This document shows positions 12,787-24,523 of a DNA stretch of 64,000 nt, piece after piece. The notes under the pieces are model-generated. The model saw nothing but the letters and a program-made list of their open reading frames with translations, searched no databases and was not told the DNA's origin. A program made the position numbers and the translations under genes. This DNA comes from Rhyacophila brunnea. Lineage: Eukaryota; Arthropoda; Insecta; Trichoptera; Rhyacophilidae. The stretch is from contig JAGYXB010001964.1 of the NCBI GenBank assembly GCA_022495005.1, positions 496,001 through 560,000 of the forward strand, read 5' to 3'. Within the stretch, counting starts at the first letter, position 1, and every line of letters begins with the position of its first letter.

Positions 12787-13867
12787 CCTCCGCCTTCGCC
12801 AGTACCTAGATACTCAGAATTAAAGCACGAAACGTACTCTCAAATAGTGATGGTTTTGGGTACATGAAGGTCTTTGACGCTGACAGGTTTGAAGGCACCC
12901 TTGTGAAAAATTAGTCTGGGTGATAAACCGCTAATATTACCTAATGCATTAAAATGGATATTGCAATACAACAATAGTTATGTTGTTAAGATTTTTTATG
13001 GTTTAATATTTTTTTTAAGCTAAGATGTCGTCGATACTTTCTAATGAAGTGACCGCATCGTCTGCTTCGTGGAAAACCGCCACTGCTCTCAAATGTTATA
13101 ATATTTGTATTAGTGTCTTTATTCGTCGCCTTTTATGTTGCAACATAATTAGGGGAACTTGTCTTTGGTTCCGGTTCCATTCCCAGCTCTGATTAATAGG
13201 TTTTGAAAGGGCGCCATGATAGTTGTTCGCTCTCCCCATTGGAAAGCTATAGATATTAGGCCAAAGGCTCAATGTTTCTAAAAAAATACCCGTCCAAAAT
13301 CAAGGCTGAGAGGTTTTTTAGCTTTCCTACTAAAATAATTCCAGTGAATTCGGATTTTCATGCGATTTATTTTCTATATAATATATTTTTTGTGAACGTT
13401 GTAATAATCTATTTCCATAATATAATATTTAGCATAAACTCTCATTTTTGAGGCTTTTTATGTTTTTTTTAGTCAAATACATGACTTTAATCAGAATGAT
13501 TATAATATAAATACGTTAATATGCAATTAATAATTGCCTAGTATGGAGTTTTCGCCACTGGTATACGGTATGTTTCCGATGTCTTTCCGCATTATGTACG
13601 TTTAATACACGTGTGCTAAATTTAAGATGTGAGCCTTAAATGTGTTTTTTGATGCTAGGATCCCGTTAAAATATTTGTGCAAATAATAATATTATTATTT
13701 TGCAACGCATGGCACACAAAATATCTCTCTGAGTTAATTTGATCTCATCAAAATAATTATCACGCACCGTGTTCACACGAGCTTTCATTTTACGGGAAAA
13801 TGACAGGTACCAACGTTCGTTTGGTTCGCAGAGACGCTGTTATTCGCAAACATTTATTTTTTAAATT
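12787..13867. other. intergenic, no gene seen
   Basis: A segment ending ATGGAGTTTTCGCCACTG (13541-13558) looks like the right end of another CAGTGGCG-type MITE; a similar CAGTGGCG-like start occurs near 42893. Its left end was not found. Confidence 0.35.
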
Positions 13868-13984
13868 TTAATTTATTATATTATTATTCAATTAATATTT
13901 TTTTCTCACCGTGATGCAAGTGAATGCAGTGATCCAGTCTCAGTCTCGCCATTATTCACAAATCACAATAAATAAGTAAATACA
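13868..13984 (+). repeat. dispersed repeat, copy 2
   Basis: Second copy of the 352-466 repeat, with an 8-base expansion around the CACCGTGA motif. It directly abuts the GC-rich unclassified repeat beginning at 13985. Confidence 0.6.
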
Positions 13985-14460
13985 TCATGGCCCCCAAAAG
14001 GGGGGGGGCTGACAGGGCTCTAGACTGGGGGCCCGGGCTTAGGAAGGGCCCGGCGTGGCGGGTCGATCACTTAAGCGAGATAAACACACACTAAAAATTT
14101 GCGCTAATAGTAAAATAGTAGCTTGCGGCGCTATTTCACGAGTGAAATTTTATTTTATAATTATTTTAGTTTTCTGGCTAATAAAAACGACTATTATTTA
14201 TCCAATATGGCGAAAGGCCACACGTTACTTGGCTATCACAAAAGGGGGTCGCGATCATTGCTTCATAATATGATACCCTGCCGACAATTCAAGTTGATTT
14301 ATTTAAAAATGCCAAAAATCTCGGAAAACCCAGAATACTATTTGTGGATCACTATTGTAGAACATTACACAGATCTTAACCTTAGCGATAGGTAGGGGGG
14401 CCCGCCAAACATCTTGACCTGGGGGTCTGCTTCAGGATATGGGGCCCATGAGATACATCC
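13985..14460 (+). repeat. unclassified repeat family G, copy 2
   Basis: Parallel to 9137-9590, with poly-G rich start and AAGCGAGATAAACACACAC and TTCAGGATATGGGGCCCATG blocks. Non-coding. Confidence 0.55.
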
Positions 14461-14806
14461 AGCAGTTATACCTAACAATTTAGTATTTGGAAAATAGCTT
14501 TCATGAATTTATAATATTAAACACGAATAGAACGGAAATAGGTGAATTACAATAACATATATACATTTAATCAAAAGGTTTAAAAATATATATATATCAT
14601 CATGATAAGCCGGCAGTGACGTCCCTGGGCAAAGTGCCGCCCTTAAGCAGACTTCGATTGTCCCCCCCCCGCGGTTTATCGTATAGGAAACATTTTCACA
14701 AGGGTGCCTCCAGTGACACAAACCTTCACGCAACTAAAGCCGCCACTGTTCGAGAGTACGTTCCATAGAAGCCGTCTGATTTTATTATCAGTAGACGGTG
14801 TGTATG

Positions 14807-15434
14807 TTGAGTTGGGTTTCGGGAATTTTCCGATGGGAATTTTCGAGAAATTTTCGAGATTTTCCATCCCGAATCTCGAGAATTGAAATTTTTAACATTT
14901 CGGGAAATCCCGGATCTCGAGAATCTTTTCTCGGGATTCGGGATTTCTTTATTATCAAATATTAATTGAAAAAACGATTTTCTATATGAAAAAAGTGGAC
15001 AGAAAACACAAAACGTTCAAAGACTGATCGGGGTATTTAACACAATTAAGCCAACATCGACTCAAAATGAGCGCAATTTTTGCATTATCAGGGAATTTTG
15101 TGTCTCAAAAGCGTACGCGATTGTCAGATGCAGCGATTGACAGTCTGTGTTTTTTAAAATCCCATTTTAATAAGTAATGTTTTTAATTATTTTTATTTTC
15201 CTACTTCTATATTGTTTGTCTTCTTACATAAATAAAAAAATCACATTTTTTTGGAATGTGTCTGTTTTTACACTGATTTTAGGAGTTTTACAGGTTTTTT
15301 TAAATTTGCCGATATCTCGAGATATCCAGAGAATTCTTTTCTCGAAATCCCGAATCTTGAGAATTTAAAATTTCATCATTTCAGGAAATCCCGAGTCTCG
15401 AGATTTAGATTTTCTCGGGAAATACCCAACTCTA
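14807..15434. mobile_element. hAT-derived non-autonomous element, TSD TGTGTATG
   Basis: Ends TTGAGTTGGGT and ACCCAACTCTA with a perfect 8-bp duplication TGTGTATG at 14799-14806 and 15435-15442. Near 15067-15175 the plus strand still encodes MSAIFALSGNFVSQKR followed by TRLSDAAIDSLCFLKSHF and a stop, the terminal part of a hAT transposase dimerisation domain. The outer parts are rich in TCTCGAGAAT-type motifs. Same family as 49266-49813. Confidence 0.9.
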
Positions 15435-15442
15435 TGTGTATG

Positions 15443-16254
15443 CCAATTTAAAGATTTTTATGTCTTTGTCTATTTAAGATACTCGATTATTAATAATAAA
15501 ATAGTACCTATTGAATTTTTAGACAATTTGAAACTAAAATTAATAGGGTCGTCACTGAGTCTACCAGACCTATCTTAATATTGAAAAAAATCGTAGAAAA
15601 AATAGTGTAGGTATACTTGATAAATGATTATAAACAACTGATACATGACGTAAACGCAGCTGAAGGTAATTCGAGGCAAATATTGTCCAAAATGGGACTG
15701 TTTTGTAAAGCATACGTAAACTTTTATTGCGGGACTGAAACTAGCAGTAGGTCCGTAAAAACTTTAGGAAGCCTGCAAGCCGTGCTGTCCCGCAGGTAGA
15801 ATAAATGATTTTCCCCAGGTGTGCTTAATTATTCACGGGGCCCCATTCCCCACTTCCAAAGTTCCACTCGCGCCGAAAACTCGCGCCAAAACTAAAATGA
15901 AAATTGCTTTGAGTTTTCCATACGCTTCCCAGTGTTACCGTGACGGAATGCGACGTATATTATGTACCCAGCAGCCAGTACCATCGATAGCTCGGGGGAG
16001 GTGTGGAGAACCTGTGGCCTTGCAGGTCATTAGGTGCGGTGTTTTCAATGAAACGAAATTTTGCAGAATAAATCCTTTTATTTTTTGTTTGTATTGTTTT
16101 ACATTAAAATTAAGCAAATATTTTAATTCTTTTCTACAAAAAACAGTCACGCTTTTAAATTATTAACAAAAAAAGTATATTAATTATATTGTTGTAACGT
16201 TAAATTGTATATATTCTGTAGGAAGATGTGGTAGTACTACTGACTGTAGTAACA
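15443..16254. other. intergenic, no gene seen
   Basis: Frames of 60-115 codons occur but show no recognisable domain or coding bias. Confidence 0.4.
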
Positions 16255-16485
16255 CCCACGATGGCCGCGTGGCTTAAGCGCCGGTCCCAGGTTCGAATCC
16301 TGTGTCTGGCAAGTACACATATTGTTTTTCAATTTGTGTATGAGTCAGAGTATGGACCTAATAGGTTGAGCAAGTGGCTGACATACATTTCTCGTAAAAA
16401 TAAAAATCTGTTAATACAAACCGCCACTCTGTGGAGTCCCATATGATCCTATTAGGATCGGACATGGTCAAAAAAGATGTCAAAA
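16255..16485 (+). repeat. tRNA-derived SINE (second family)
   Basis: Box A region TGGCCGCGTGGCTTAAGC and box B GGTTCGAATCC (16290-16300), then a non-tRNA body ending near GATCGGACATGGTCAAAAAA. A reverse copy lies at 43514-43739. Confidence 0.8.
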
Positions 16486-16662
16486 CACGATTTGTCCGTT
16501 TTTTGGAAAATTGAGTTATATACCTTCAGACTCGTCTCAATCAGATCTATAAGATATAAAAATATGGTATGTAATTAAAAAATAACAATTTATTTTTCAA
16601 TTCACAGCTTAAAGATCCTGGCCGGGGGCGCTTCAGGATGTGGGAGGGGGCGTTGTCTAAGT

Positions 16663-16859
16663 CAGGGATCGAAATGGACCGGAGCGCACAGTAGTGCCAT
16701 TCCGGTTCATGAGATTCCCAAAATTATCGCTCCGCCTCGTGGAAATATATTTTAACCGTTTGAACTGCAAATCGAATACACTCATTTTCATAAAATATAC
16801 ATATAATTAGTATCCATGTTAAAACGCTCCGGTTCGTAATTTTTCCATTTCGAGCGCTG
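16663..16859. mobile_element. short hAT-like MITE
   Basis: Ends CAGGGATCGAAATGG and CCATTTCGAGCGCTG are largely complementary, with an inner CCGGAGCG/CGCTCCGG pair. Flanking octamers GTCTAAGT and GTCTAGGC match at 6 of 8 positions. Confidence 0.6.
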
Positions 16860-16867
16860 GTCTAGGC

Positions 16868-19010
16868 GCATCTTTCGGGAGCAAGGACACGACAAAAAAG
16901 AAGACAATATAAAACCTAAAAAAATAGTATGTAACTTCATCAACGAATAACTCATGGGAAACCATAAGAAATTATGATCATTAAAATGTATCTACGCCTG
17001 TTAGAACCTAACTTGACACATAAATCCGTCCAAAGCTATCTACCGTGCTTAAAATTAAGTCAGGTAGCTGTACCAGGTAACCTAACGTAATGGATAGTTT
17101 CAGATTTTCTATAGGATTATGTAGTTATAAACCCATTCACTCAAACCCTTAACATCTAACTCTGAAATGAGCAGGGCGAAGATATTGAATTGAAAAATAT
17201 AGCTTAGATCTAGGGCCTAGGCCCTAGGGGTGGTGGTGAAAGTATGACACGCGTGCCACTAGATGATTTTGCATGTCACGCAAATGTTTTATTTTAAGAG
17301 GAAAAAAACCTATAATAACAATAAATGACAGATTGCATTGTATAAAAAATAGCAGGTAAATACTATAAAAATATATATAAGTGGATAGGTCGGTCCTTAT
17401 GTCTTGTCCACATGGCGGGTTTTGACTCCCGCGTAAAAACTCGCACGCATTCCAGGAACATGTGATCTCATTGAGCGGTCCACGTGTAATCGCCGCGCGC
17501 CACTGTTCGCGCGCGGTCGAGGTACATGTGACTCACTGACGTGTCTCGCCGTGACTGCATGTGGACACGGCCTTAGGCTTTATGCGTCACATATAATATT
17601 ATCGCACTAACTTCATCAGGCGGCGGTGGAAACCGTGCCACAAACCTCTGATTTTGATCGATTTACAATGCTTGAGACCACTGTAGCAAGGGAATGCCTG
17701 ATCTGATCGGAGCAACTTTCGTGTCAATTTGTCCGTAAAGAATACAAAGGAATACAGTAAACAAAAAATCATTTCTACCCACAAAAATGGCTGTACCAAA
17801 TAAGAAATAAAATCAAGGAGCTTGTAGTAGTAATTCTGGCAGACAGTTTCAAAATCGGTGTTCCGAAATGTGTGGCGTAATTGAAAAAAGTGATAAAGCT
17901 ATATGTGTACTATGTTCTATGAGTAATATCTAGAATATCATATTTTTTTAATAGAATTCTTATAAACCATTTTTTTTCTCATTGAAAAACTGCTTGGCAC
18001 GTTCTGCAGTCGAAAAATAATATCTGAGAGATTTTGGCACGCGTACGTAAAAAGGTTCGCTAACCCTGCCCTAGGGTATAATAATTATTGACTCTACAGT
18101 CAGGGTGTATGTATAAACTCTTTTACTTAAGGCCGTATGGATACTATCCATGGCTTTATCTGACTAACTTTTTCTTAGGTATGCTTACATGGTGTGATAT
18201 AAAAGTTAGAAGATACTGTAGGTATTTGGTTATGTACTCTTCTCGACCCATACGCGGTGTAAATGAGACATTTATCATTTTTGATATTGTTGATTTATAA
18301 ATGTTTTAGAAAATCAGGAGCATCAGTAGTTTGTTCAGTCAAGGTGCAGAAGAAATCTGTCATTGGTAATGCCAATTGGGGAGGGCAATACCTCGGCATA
18401 TTAAATTTAATACATTTTATTGATAATTTTGTTTTAAAACAATCAACACGAATCTGAGAAAATTAAAAGGATTTTTTATAATTTAAACAAAATTTCACAA
18501 AAAAAAAAACTAAATAGAAAATGCGGCTTTTTGGAAGTCAGATGTTTATTACAACATCGTATTTTATGGATACCTACTGTTATAATAATAACAATAACCA
18601 TGTTTAATGAAATCGCTTCGGATATTGATATATTCCACTTACGTGAGGTGAATTTAGGTGGACATTGTTTTATAAGTTTTTAACACAGGGTCTATCGATA
18701 GATTTTATTACTTATTGTATTATTAAGTCACATTTCTCTGTATTTTTATTTTTAAAATTGTTAACACTTATTTTATGTCATGTCGTGAACGCTTTGACTT
18801 TGTAATTTGTTATGTTCATTATATGTAAAATAAATAAATTTGATTCGATTTGATTTGATTTAATTTAATTTGACAAAACAATTTTTGAAAAATTGATTTC
18901 ATAGAAAGTATAAATGAATATTTGGCGCCTCAGACTTCTCCAATTGGTCTGGCTGTCACAACGCACAGCGCACACTTCCGCTGTACATATTATGTAATGT
19001 ATTAACACCA
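16868..19010. other. intergenic; retroposon tail at 18833-18883
   Basis: No gene recognised. At 18833-18883 an ATAAATAAATTTGATTCG run followed by repeated TTTGA units looks like the 3' tail of a truncated non-LTR retroposon. Confidence 0.4.
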
Positions 19011-19440
19011 TCATCATAAGTAGCCCAACAACCAAGGGCGGATCCTAGCCTCCTCCAAAAACTTCCTCCACCCCCTTCCCTTATCCTGGGCCAGTGTCAT
19101 CCAGGTGTCTACGCCGGCCGCTCTAGTATCTACATTTACACCGTCCAATCGAGCTCCGACCGTCCGGTCTGAAATTCAGGATTCCCATCGGCTGTTGAAC
19201 ATCGTCAATTCTTGCTACATGGCCCGCCCATCGGACCCTGCCAGGTCTAACGAATGCGAAGACACACTCTTCTTGGGAAAGGTTGTAGAACTCCAGGTTG
19301 TGCTGAATACGCCATTATTCTCCTTCAAGTATGGATCCATATATTCTAGGTAGCACCTTCCTCTCGAATATATCAAGCAGCCTTGGTGAGAGTCCAACAC
19401 TCCTACCCATCGATTAGTGTCTTTTACATCTAAATTGTTG
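19011..19440 (-). mobile_element. non-LTR retrotransposon, degraded C-terminal coding end (RTE-like)
   Basis: The minus strand encodes VRWAGHVARIDDVQQPMG and, after frame breaks, GVDTWMTLAQDKGRGW followed by EEARIRPWLLGYL and a stop with an ATGATGATGG tail. This pattern (WAGHVAR then AQDxxxW then HPGL-like end) is the usual C-terminus of RTE-type reverse transcriptases. Several stops and frameshifts; inactive. Confidence 0.7.
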
Positions 19441-19562
19441 TACAACGGGAGAGGATGAGAGAATATAGCTGATTTTGTAGCATCCGTTCGCTGTAGTACC
19501 TATCCTACAGCTACCAATCAATGTATAATACAATATTAATGTGATATTGTCTTTGTTTCAGG

Positions 19563-22500
19563 ATGGGTGCCTTCATAAGCTACCTTTGGTGGGGCGGCTG
19601 CGATGCTGATGAAGTGGACGCGGAGTCAGGGTTATCGAAAAGAGACATTTACAATGTCAGAATTTCTTGGAAGAAGGTGACTGCAGACTCTATAGGATCC
19701 GGAACAGAGATATTAATCAGGTAAAGCCTAAACTCGTCAAGACACTCCTTAGTCAAAGCAAGCCTAATTCACAGAATTTCCTAATCAAGTCCAGGCCCGT
19801 ACCATTTTTTTTTTAATTTTCAAAATTTTATAGAAGGAACATCTTTTATGCAGAGGTGCAAATTCTTTTTAATTCAGGACACTACGAATTATTAGTATTC
19901 ATTTCTAGATTAATGTCAGATCGTCGGTAAGCGATATTAATCCTAGGTATCGGTCCTTAGAGTTCCCTGTTTAAATCTAAGATATAATAAGTATATCAAT
20001 GGATTTGTCTCTATATCAGAAAAACACTGTATTCAGGAGCTTAAATCGAGGTTTTTGCCTGAAAAATACAATATGGTCCATTTTATGGTATATCTATGCG
20101 CAGGTTGAAAAGAGGAGCAACATGTAAAACCTAATTTACCGTGTCATTAAGAGTTTTCACTATCTTGACATATTTTTTAATCTAACTTATTGTCGTTTCT
20201 CATTGCAGATTCTTCTCTACATATCCAGAGTATAAGAAACACTTCAAAAGTTTTAAAGACAAGCCGACAGAAGAGCTCCGATCAAATAGACAGTTCCAAG
20301 CACACTCGCTGGCCATCATTACATCACTCACATCTGTGATAGACCACTTGGACAAGCCAGACTTGGCGCTCGTCATGTGCCAAAAGATTGGCCAGAGTCA
20401 CGCTGCCAGAAAGATATCAGAGAAGCAATTTAATGTAAGGCAATGGTTTTTCTTCCTTTTTTCTCGGGTTGAGAGGGATACCACCTCTTTGTATTCCACT
20501 GATGAATGGTTCTATGGTTTCAGCGAGTTATCTCACTCAAATTACTAACCATTGTCGATTGATTTGCGTAATCTGAAAAATTAAACGCACAGCGACATCT
20601 GTTTGAATGATTATGAAATACTAAGCCACAAATTATCGTAGTGACTGTAGTAAGAGACGCGCTTCCCTGGGGAGCCGCAGACTATTGCAAAGGGAGGCGC
20701 GAACAGGATAATGAATTTGGATTGACTATTGTTGAAAAGTGAAAATTGATTAAATTTACATGAGATTCTTCATCTCTTTTCACTAGGTCATTGGTTGAAT
20801 CAAAGTGAAGAATGTAATACTTTGTAAAGCAAAGCAATGCGAGTACTGCTCCCATTCGTAGAATCATATTTATATGAAACATGATATTCTGCATTAGCTG
20901 CAATGTAATCTAAATATCGAGCCAGTTTAGTAGAAGATAAAGAGCTATGAGTAGTACTCTCCTCAATGACACCTAGATGTGATAAACGTTATGCTAATAA
21001 ACAAACACATCCATCATATTAAAAACCAATTAATCTAAATATGAATACATACCATTATAATAGAACGTTGGTATTATTCTGTTAAAAACTTTTTTTATTT
21101 TTTATATTGATAATTTAAAAAAAAATTAAACAGGACAGTATTATTTTTTTAAATAAAGGCGCCAAAATTAGATTTTTTTAAAGGGGGGCGTAGTAACATA
21201 AAGTTTGGAGATCACTGCTCTACAATCAGTTTCGTTAAAAATCTGCGGCATGTCAGATACTTCCATCGTAATATCGTGAAGTATAGAAAAGGTTAATTAA
21301 ATAGGTAGTAAAATTCTTTGAAAACCTTTAGCAAACTTTGTAAAGGTTTTGACATTTATGATAAAAAAAACAAATGTGGAACCTGCAACTAATGATAATT
21401 CGTTCCAATTTTTGGCGTATGCCAGTTTTTTTAAAATTATTATTAACCATGTCCATGTTTTTTTCGTACAAGGTGGTTGTTAGTAATTTTGAATAATCAC
21501 AAACACCTAGGCTTTGAGAAAAACACATAAATATTGTGTCCTCACCAGGAACCTCACCTCGATTATTTTTAATTTAAATAATTTAATATATTGTACACAC
21601 ACTGCCATCTCTTGGTGAAATACTTAACTGAAATACAAGTCTTTATGAAACATACATAATTTTGAAAAACACTTCTGAGAAAATATATTATATCTATATA
21701 TAGAAAAAATCTTTTTAAAAAAAAAAGGCACCCGGCAGGATCGAACCTGCATCTCTTGGGTTTACGTCCACAATGTTACTAGGTGACATACTAATTAAGA
21801 CAAATTTTAACTATCGGCCTTTAATACCTGCTCATCAGCGCTCTTCCAAATCAAGCTACCATTTGTTCGATAATTAGAATGGTACATTCTTAAATCTTGC
21901 GAATTATTCATTGAATAAAAGAAATAGTTAATTACAAAAGTCTTTATAATTATAACTTTTGACTAGAATTTATAGCCTAAGTACAATAGAATTAGAGAAC
22001 AGATTATTTAATTCACAAAGGTCCATCCTCACCTTGCCAACAGCAGTGGCGAAGGGTGGAGGTAGGCTGGTAAGATGTGACATAAATAGTGCACACTAAA
22101 CTTTGTCAGTCAAGTTTACAATGAACTAAGACTGCAATGTGTAGATTGTGTTTATAGTTTTTTAAATTCAATTAAACCCTGCCTAATCCAAACCATAGTA
22201 GATAATAGTAAAAAAATATTCGTAAATTCGTTAAATAAAATATCTTAAATTATGCCATTAAACCATACATCATTAAGTTTTAGATATTTTATAGATAGAA
22301 TATTTTTTATCGATTATGGTTTGGTTCTCTAGGGTTTGATTGAATTTTAAAAACCAACAGCACCATCTGTAAATTGTATTCTTAGTTCAATGAAAACAAA
22401 TATGTAAGTATAACTGGCAAAGTTTAGTGTGCACTATTTATGTCGAAAACAGCCTACCTCCACTCCTCTCCACTAGCCAACAGCATAATATCGTCTCTGT

Positions 22501-23087
22501 TCTGGCAGAACACACTAACTAGAGAATACTAGTTTTGGTTAATTTGACTTTGAACTTGTTAAAATGTTTGAAATGGTCTATCATGTGAGTTTATTAAGTA
22601 ATCGTAAAAAGGATGACTTTAAAATAAAGACTGTTTATTTATTAAGAAGGTTTCCAGACGGTAATGTTTGAAATAAGGAACATTTTGGTATAACTAACTC
22701 AATATGTCATTTTTTCGAATTAGTGTCTTCTGCCAGAACAGTGACGATATGTAGAAAATCATTTCTCCTTTAAGTTCTGGAAACTATGCATGCTCCTACC
22801 TAGCAGAGTAGGGTGTGTACAACTGTTATCTAAAAAAATGTTATAAAAATTCTGATTATCAATGTTTGTATACAAGTAATAATTTTCGACAATGGCTACA
22901 TTTCAGCTTATCTCAGTACTTAACATATTTGTGATTTCTTTGTTCGCAGGATCTTAAGAGTATTCTAGTAGAAGTCTTCATAAACGTTTTGAAATTCGAC
23001 GAAACGACGATGGGTTCATGGGTTAGGGCAGTTACATTCATCTACAAGAACATCTTCAAAACCTTGTCCGGGGCAGAAATCCAATAA
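19563..23087 (+). CDS. globin (insect cytoglobin-like, 173 aa, three coding exons)
   Basis: Coding exons are 19563-19720, 20209-20434 and 22950-23087; all four junctions are GT/AG and the joined frame is open to TAA. The product is a single-domain globin that should bind haem and reversibly bind O2, probably inside the cell (no signal peptide). Visible landmarks: helix-A Trp36 (SWKKV), CD1 Phe65 and CD4 Phe68 (HFKSFKD), distal E7 His85 (FQAHS), proximal F8 His117 (GQSHAARK), with E7-F8 spacing of 32. The introns fall after codon position 53.2 and between 128 and 129, matching B12.2 and G7.0, the ancestral globin intron positions. The N-terminus has about 25 extra residues before helix A and begins MGAFIS, which fits an N-myristoylation start (Gly2, Ser6). 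A splice acceptor directly precedes the ATG (AG at 19560-19561), so a non-coding 5' exon lies upstream and was not located. An AATAAA signal follows at 23124. The family call is secure; the exact orthologue is not. Confidence 0.95.
20640..21216. mobile_element. internally deleted hAT (ZBED-type) remnant in globin intron 2
   Basis: GCAAAGGGAGGCGCGAA and GGCGTAGTAACATAAAGTTT are shared with the complete copy at 40531-41462. The right end TTTGGAGATCACTG matches its terminal repeat. The left terminal repeat is missing. It interrupts a second repeat whose flanks (about 20500-20640 and 21217-21295) match 45037-45270 in reverse. Confidence 0.65.
21420..21560 (-). repeat. tRNA-derived SINE, truncated, minus strand
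   Basis: The body matches the SINE at 7556-7712 (ACAAGGTGGTTGTTAGTAAT and CATAAATATTGTGTCCTCA). Most of its tRNA head is missing. Located in globin intron 2. Confidence 0.7.
21718..21860 (-). repeat. tRNA-like pseudogene or SINE head with expanded middle
   Basis: On the minus strand a box-A-like GGTAGCTTGATTTGG precedes, by about 100 bases, a perfect T-arm GCAGGTTCGATCCTGC, then CGGGTGCC and a T11 run that would terminate pol III. The 5' acceptor strand is not complementary, so this is not an intact tRNA gene. Confidence 0.5.
22044..22475. mobile_element. hAT-like MITE family B, intact copy, TSD GCCAACAG
   Basis: Starts CAGTGGCGAAGGGTGGAGG, ends CCTCCACTCCTCTCCACTA, with a perfect 8-bp duplication GCCAACAG at 22036-22043 and 22476-22483. 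The interior is symmetrical (TTTAAATTCAATTAAACCCT on the left and its complement on the right). No transposase. It defines the family for 6413, 12239, 35185 and 43382. Inside globin intron 2. Confidence 0.9.
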
Positions 23088-23123
23088 CTTCTTTTTGTCA
23101 TCAAAAAACTGCCTTCAACAACA

Positions 23124-23129
23124 AATAAA
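23124..23129 (+). promoter_or_regulatory. globin poly(A) signal
   Basis: AATAAA 37 bases after the globin stop codon; a second AATAAATG overlaps it. Confidence 0.7.
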
Positions 23130-23394
23130 TAAATGTCTTTCTATATAATATATTAAACAATTTCCATACCTCACCGTTTTTACTTTTTACCGTGTACATT
23201 TTTTAATGTGACCAAGAATATTGTACATATTATATGTATTTATTAAAATAAATATATTAAAATTAACAAAGATTCTGGTGTATATTTGGAAACCATCCAC
23301 ATAATATTTCTGTATGGGAGAGGTAGACTACTTACAGTAAATCATTTTACGTCCTCTATTAGTCTATTACATGATACATTTGTAGTAACTTTGT

Positions 23395-23660
23395 ATCTAT
23401 TCTATGCACAAGGCTGCTGTTGGCGGGTATAGGTGGCTATCAAGGGTAGTTTATCATATTTATGTATAAAGGTATTATAATTTTTACAATAAATTAGCCG
23501 TCTAAACTATCTATCTCGCTCTAAAAGTTAACACCGCCAAGAGAGATGCTGCTTTTTGACAGTTCAGACGGTTAACTTATTGTAACAATTATCCACACAA
23601 TACATAAATATGACAAACTTCCCTCCATAGCCGCCGATACCAGCCTTGTGTATAGAATAG
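23395..23660. repeat. palindromic MITE family D, copy 2
   Basis: Ends CTATTCTATGCACAAGGCTG and CAGCCTTGTGTATAGAATAG are inverted repeats; the arms continue with TCAAGGGTAGTTT. Related to 3210-3785 and, more weakly, 38700-38890. Confidence 0.75.
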
Positions 23661-24519
23661 ATGTACTCATATTTCTAATAAAAAAGAAAAACATGAAAAT
23701 GTCTTTGGAGGTAATCTTCAAAACTTGGGCATTCAAAAAAGGTAAAAAAATATTTTAAAACTCGAAAGAACACAAAACAAAAGACATTTATTATATTATC
23801 ACAAAAAAACTATCAGATATTTAATGCGTGAAAAATCGCTAATATGTCTCTCCTGTAATGTTGCAATATGGACTTACTATTTATCTCTTGCATACAGATT
23901 TCACCTCACCCTTACCATATTCCAGATAATAATAAATTGAAATATTCTTTTATTATAATTAATATACCACATTAGCATGAGTTTCGATAGTTTTAGCACA
24001 ATACAAGACATAGTCAAGGAGGTGCCGAGTGAGAGAGAGCGATGCAATAGGCTTGATGTAAGTATTTAGTCAAGAATAGCAACTGTGCCAGTTACCACAT
24101 AGTCCTACCTAATCCCTGAGCACGGCAATGTGCGCATATTCACAGTTAATTTTTTTTGCTATGACATGAGTGAGCTTTACAAATTATAAGTTTAACACAT
24201 CCACATAATGTGAAAAAAAACAGAACTAGGTAATGTATAGGGCTGGATTTAACATAGGGCTGAAATGCCTATACCACAGAAAACCTGGTTATTAAAGGGG
24301 TCTTAGAACCTTGGAACTCAATTGCCATGGGGAGAAGTTTTTTTCGAGATGAATATGAACTAAAAACACAACACCATAACACGATTATGTACACTTTTCT
24401 CTAATGGCAATAAAGTCGCGCAATAAAGCTAGAGTAGGTATTATTATAAAAATTAATATTTCCTTTTTCATATTTTGGGTCACTAATATTTATGGCCCCA
24501 GGGAAGCTTAAAATCTGGC
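23661..24519. other. AT-rich intergenic stretch
   Basis: No gene or clear repeat recognised. Confidence 0.4.
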
Positions 24520-24523
24520 CCTG

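Noticed and set aside
15819..16166. 115-codon plus-strand frame
   Set aside because: No recognisable domain, the tail is AT-rich and hydrophobic, and there is no splice or homology support.
21800..21860. CTGATGAG motif on the minus strand resembling a hammerhead ribozyme core
   Set aside because: The required GAAA core and the third stem are absent at the expected positions; the motif lies within a tRNA-like repeat.
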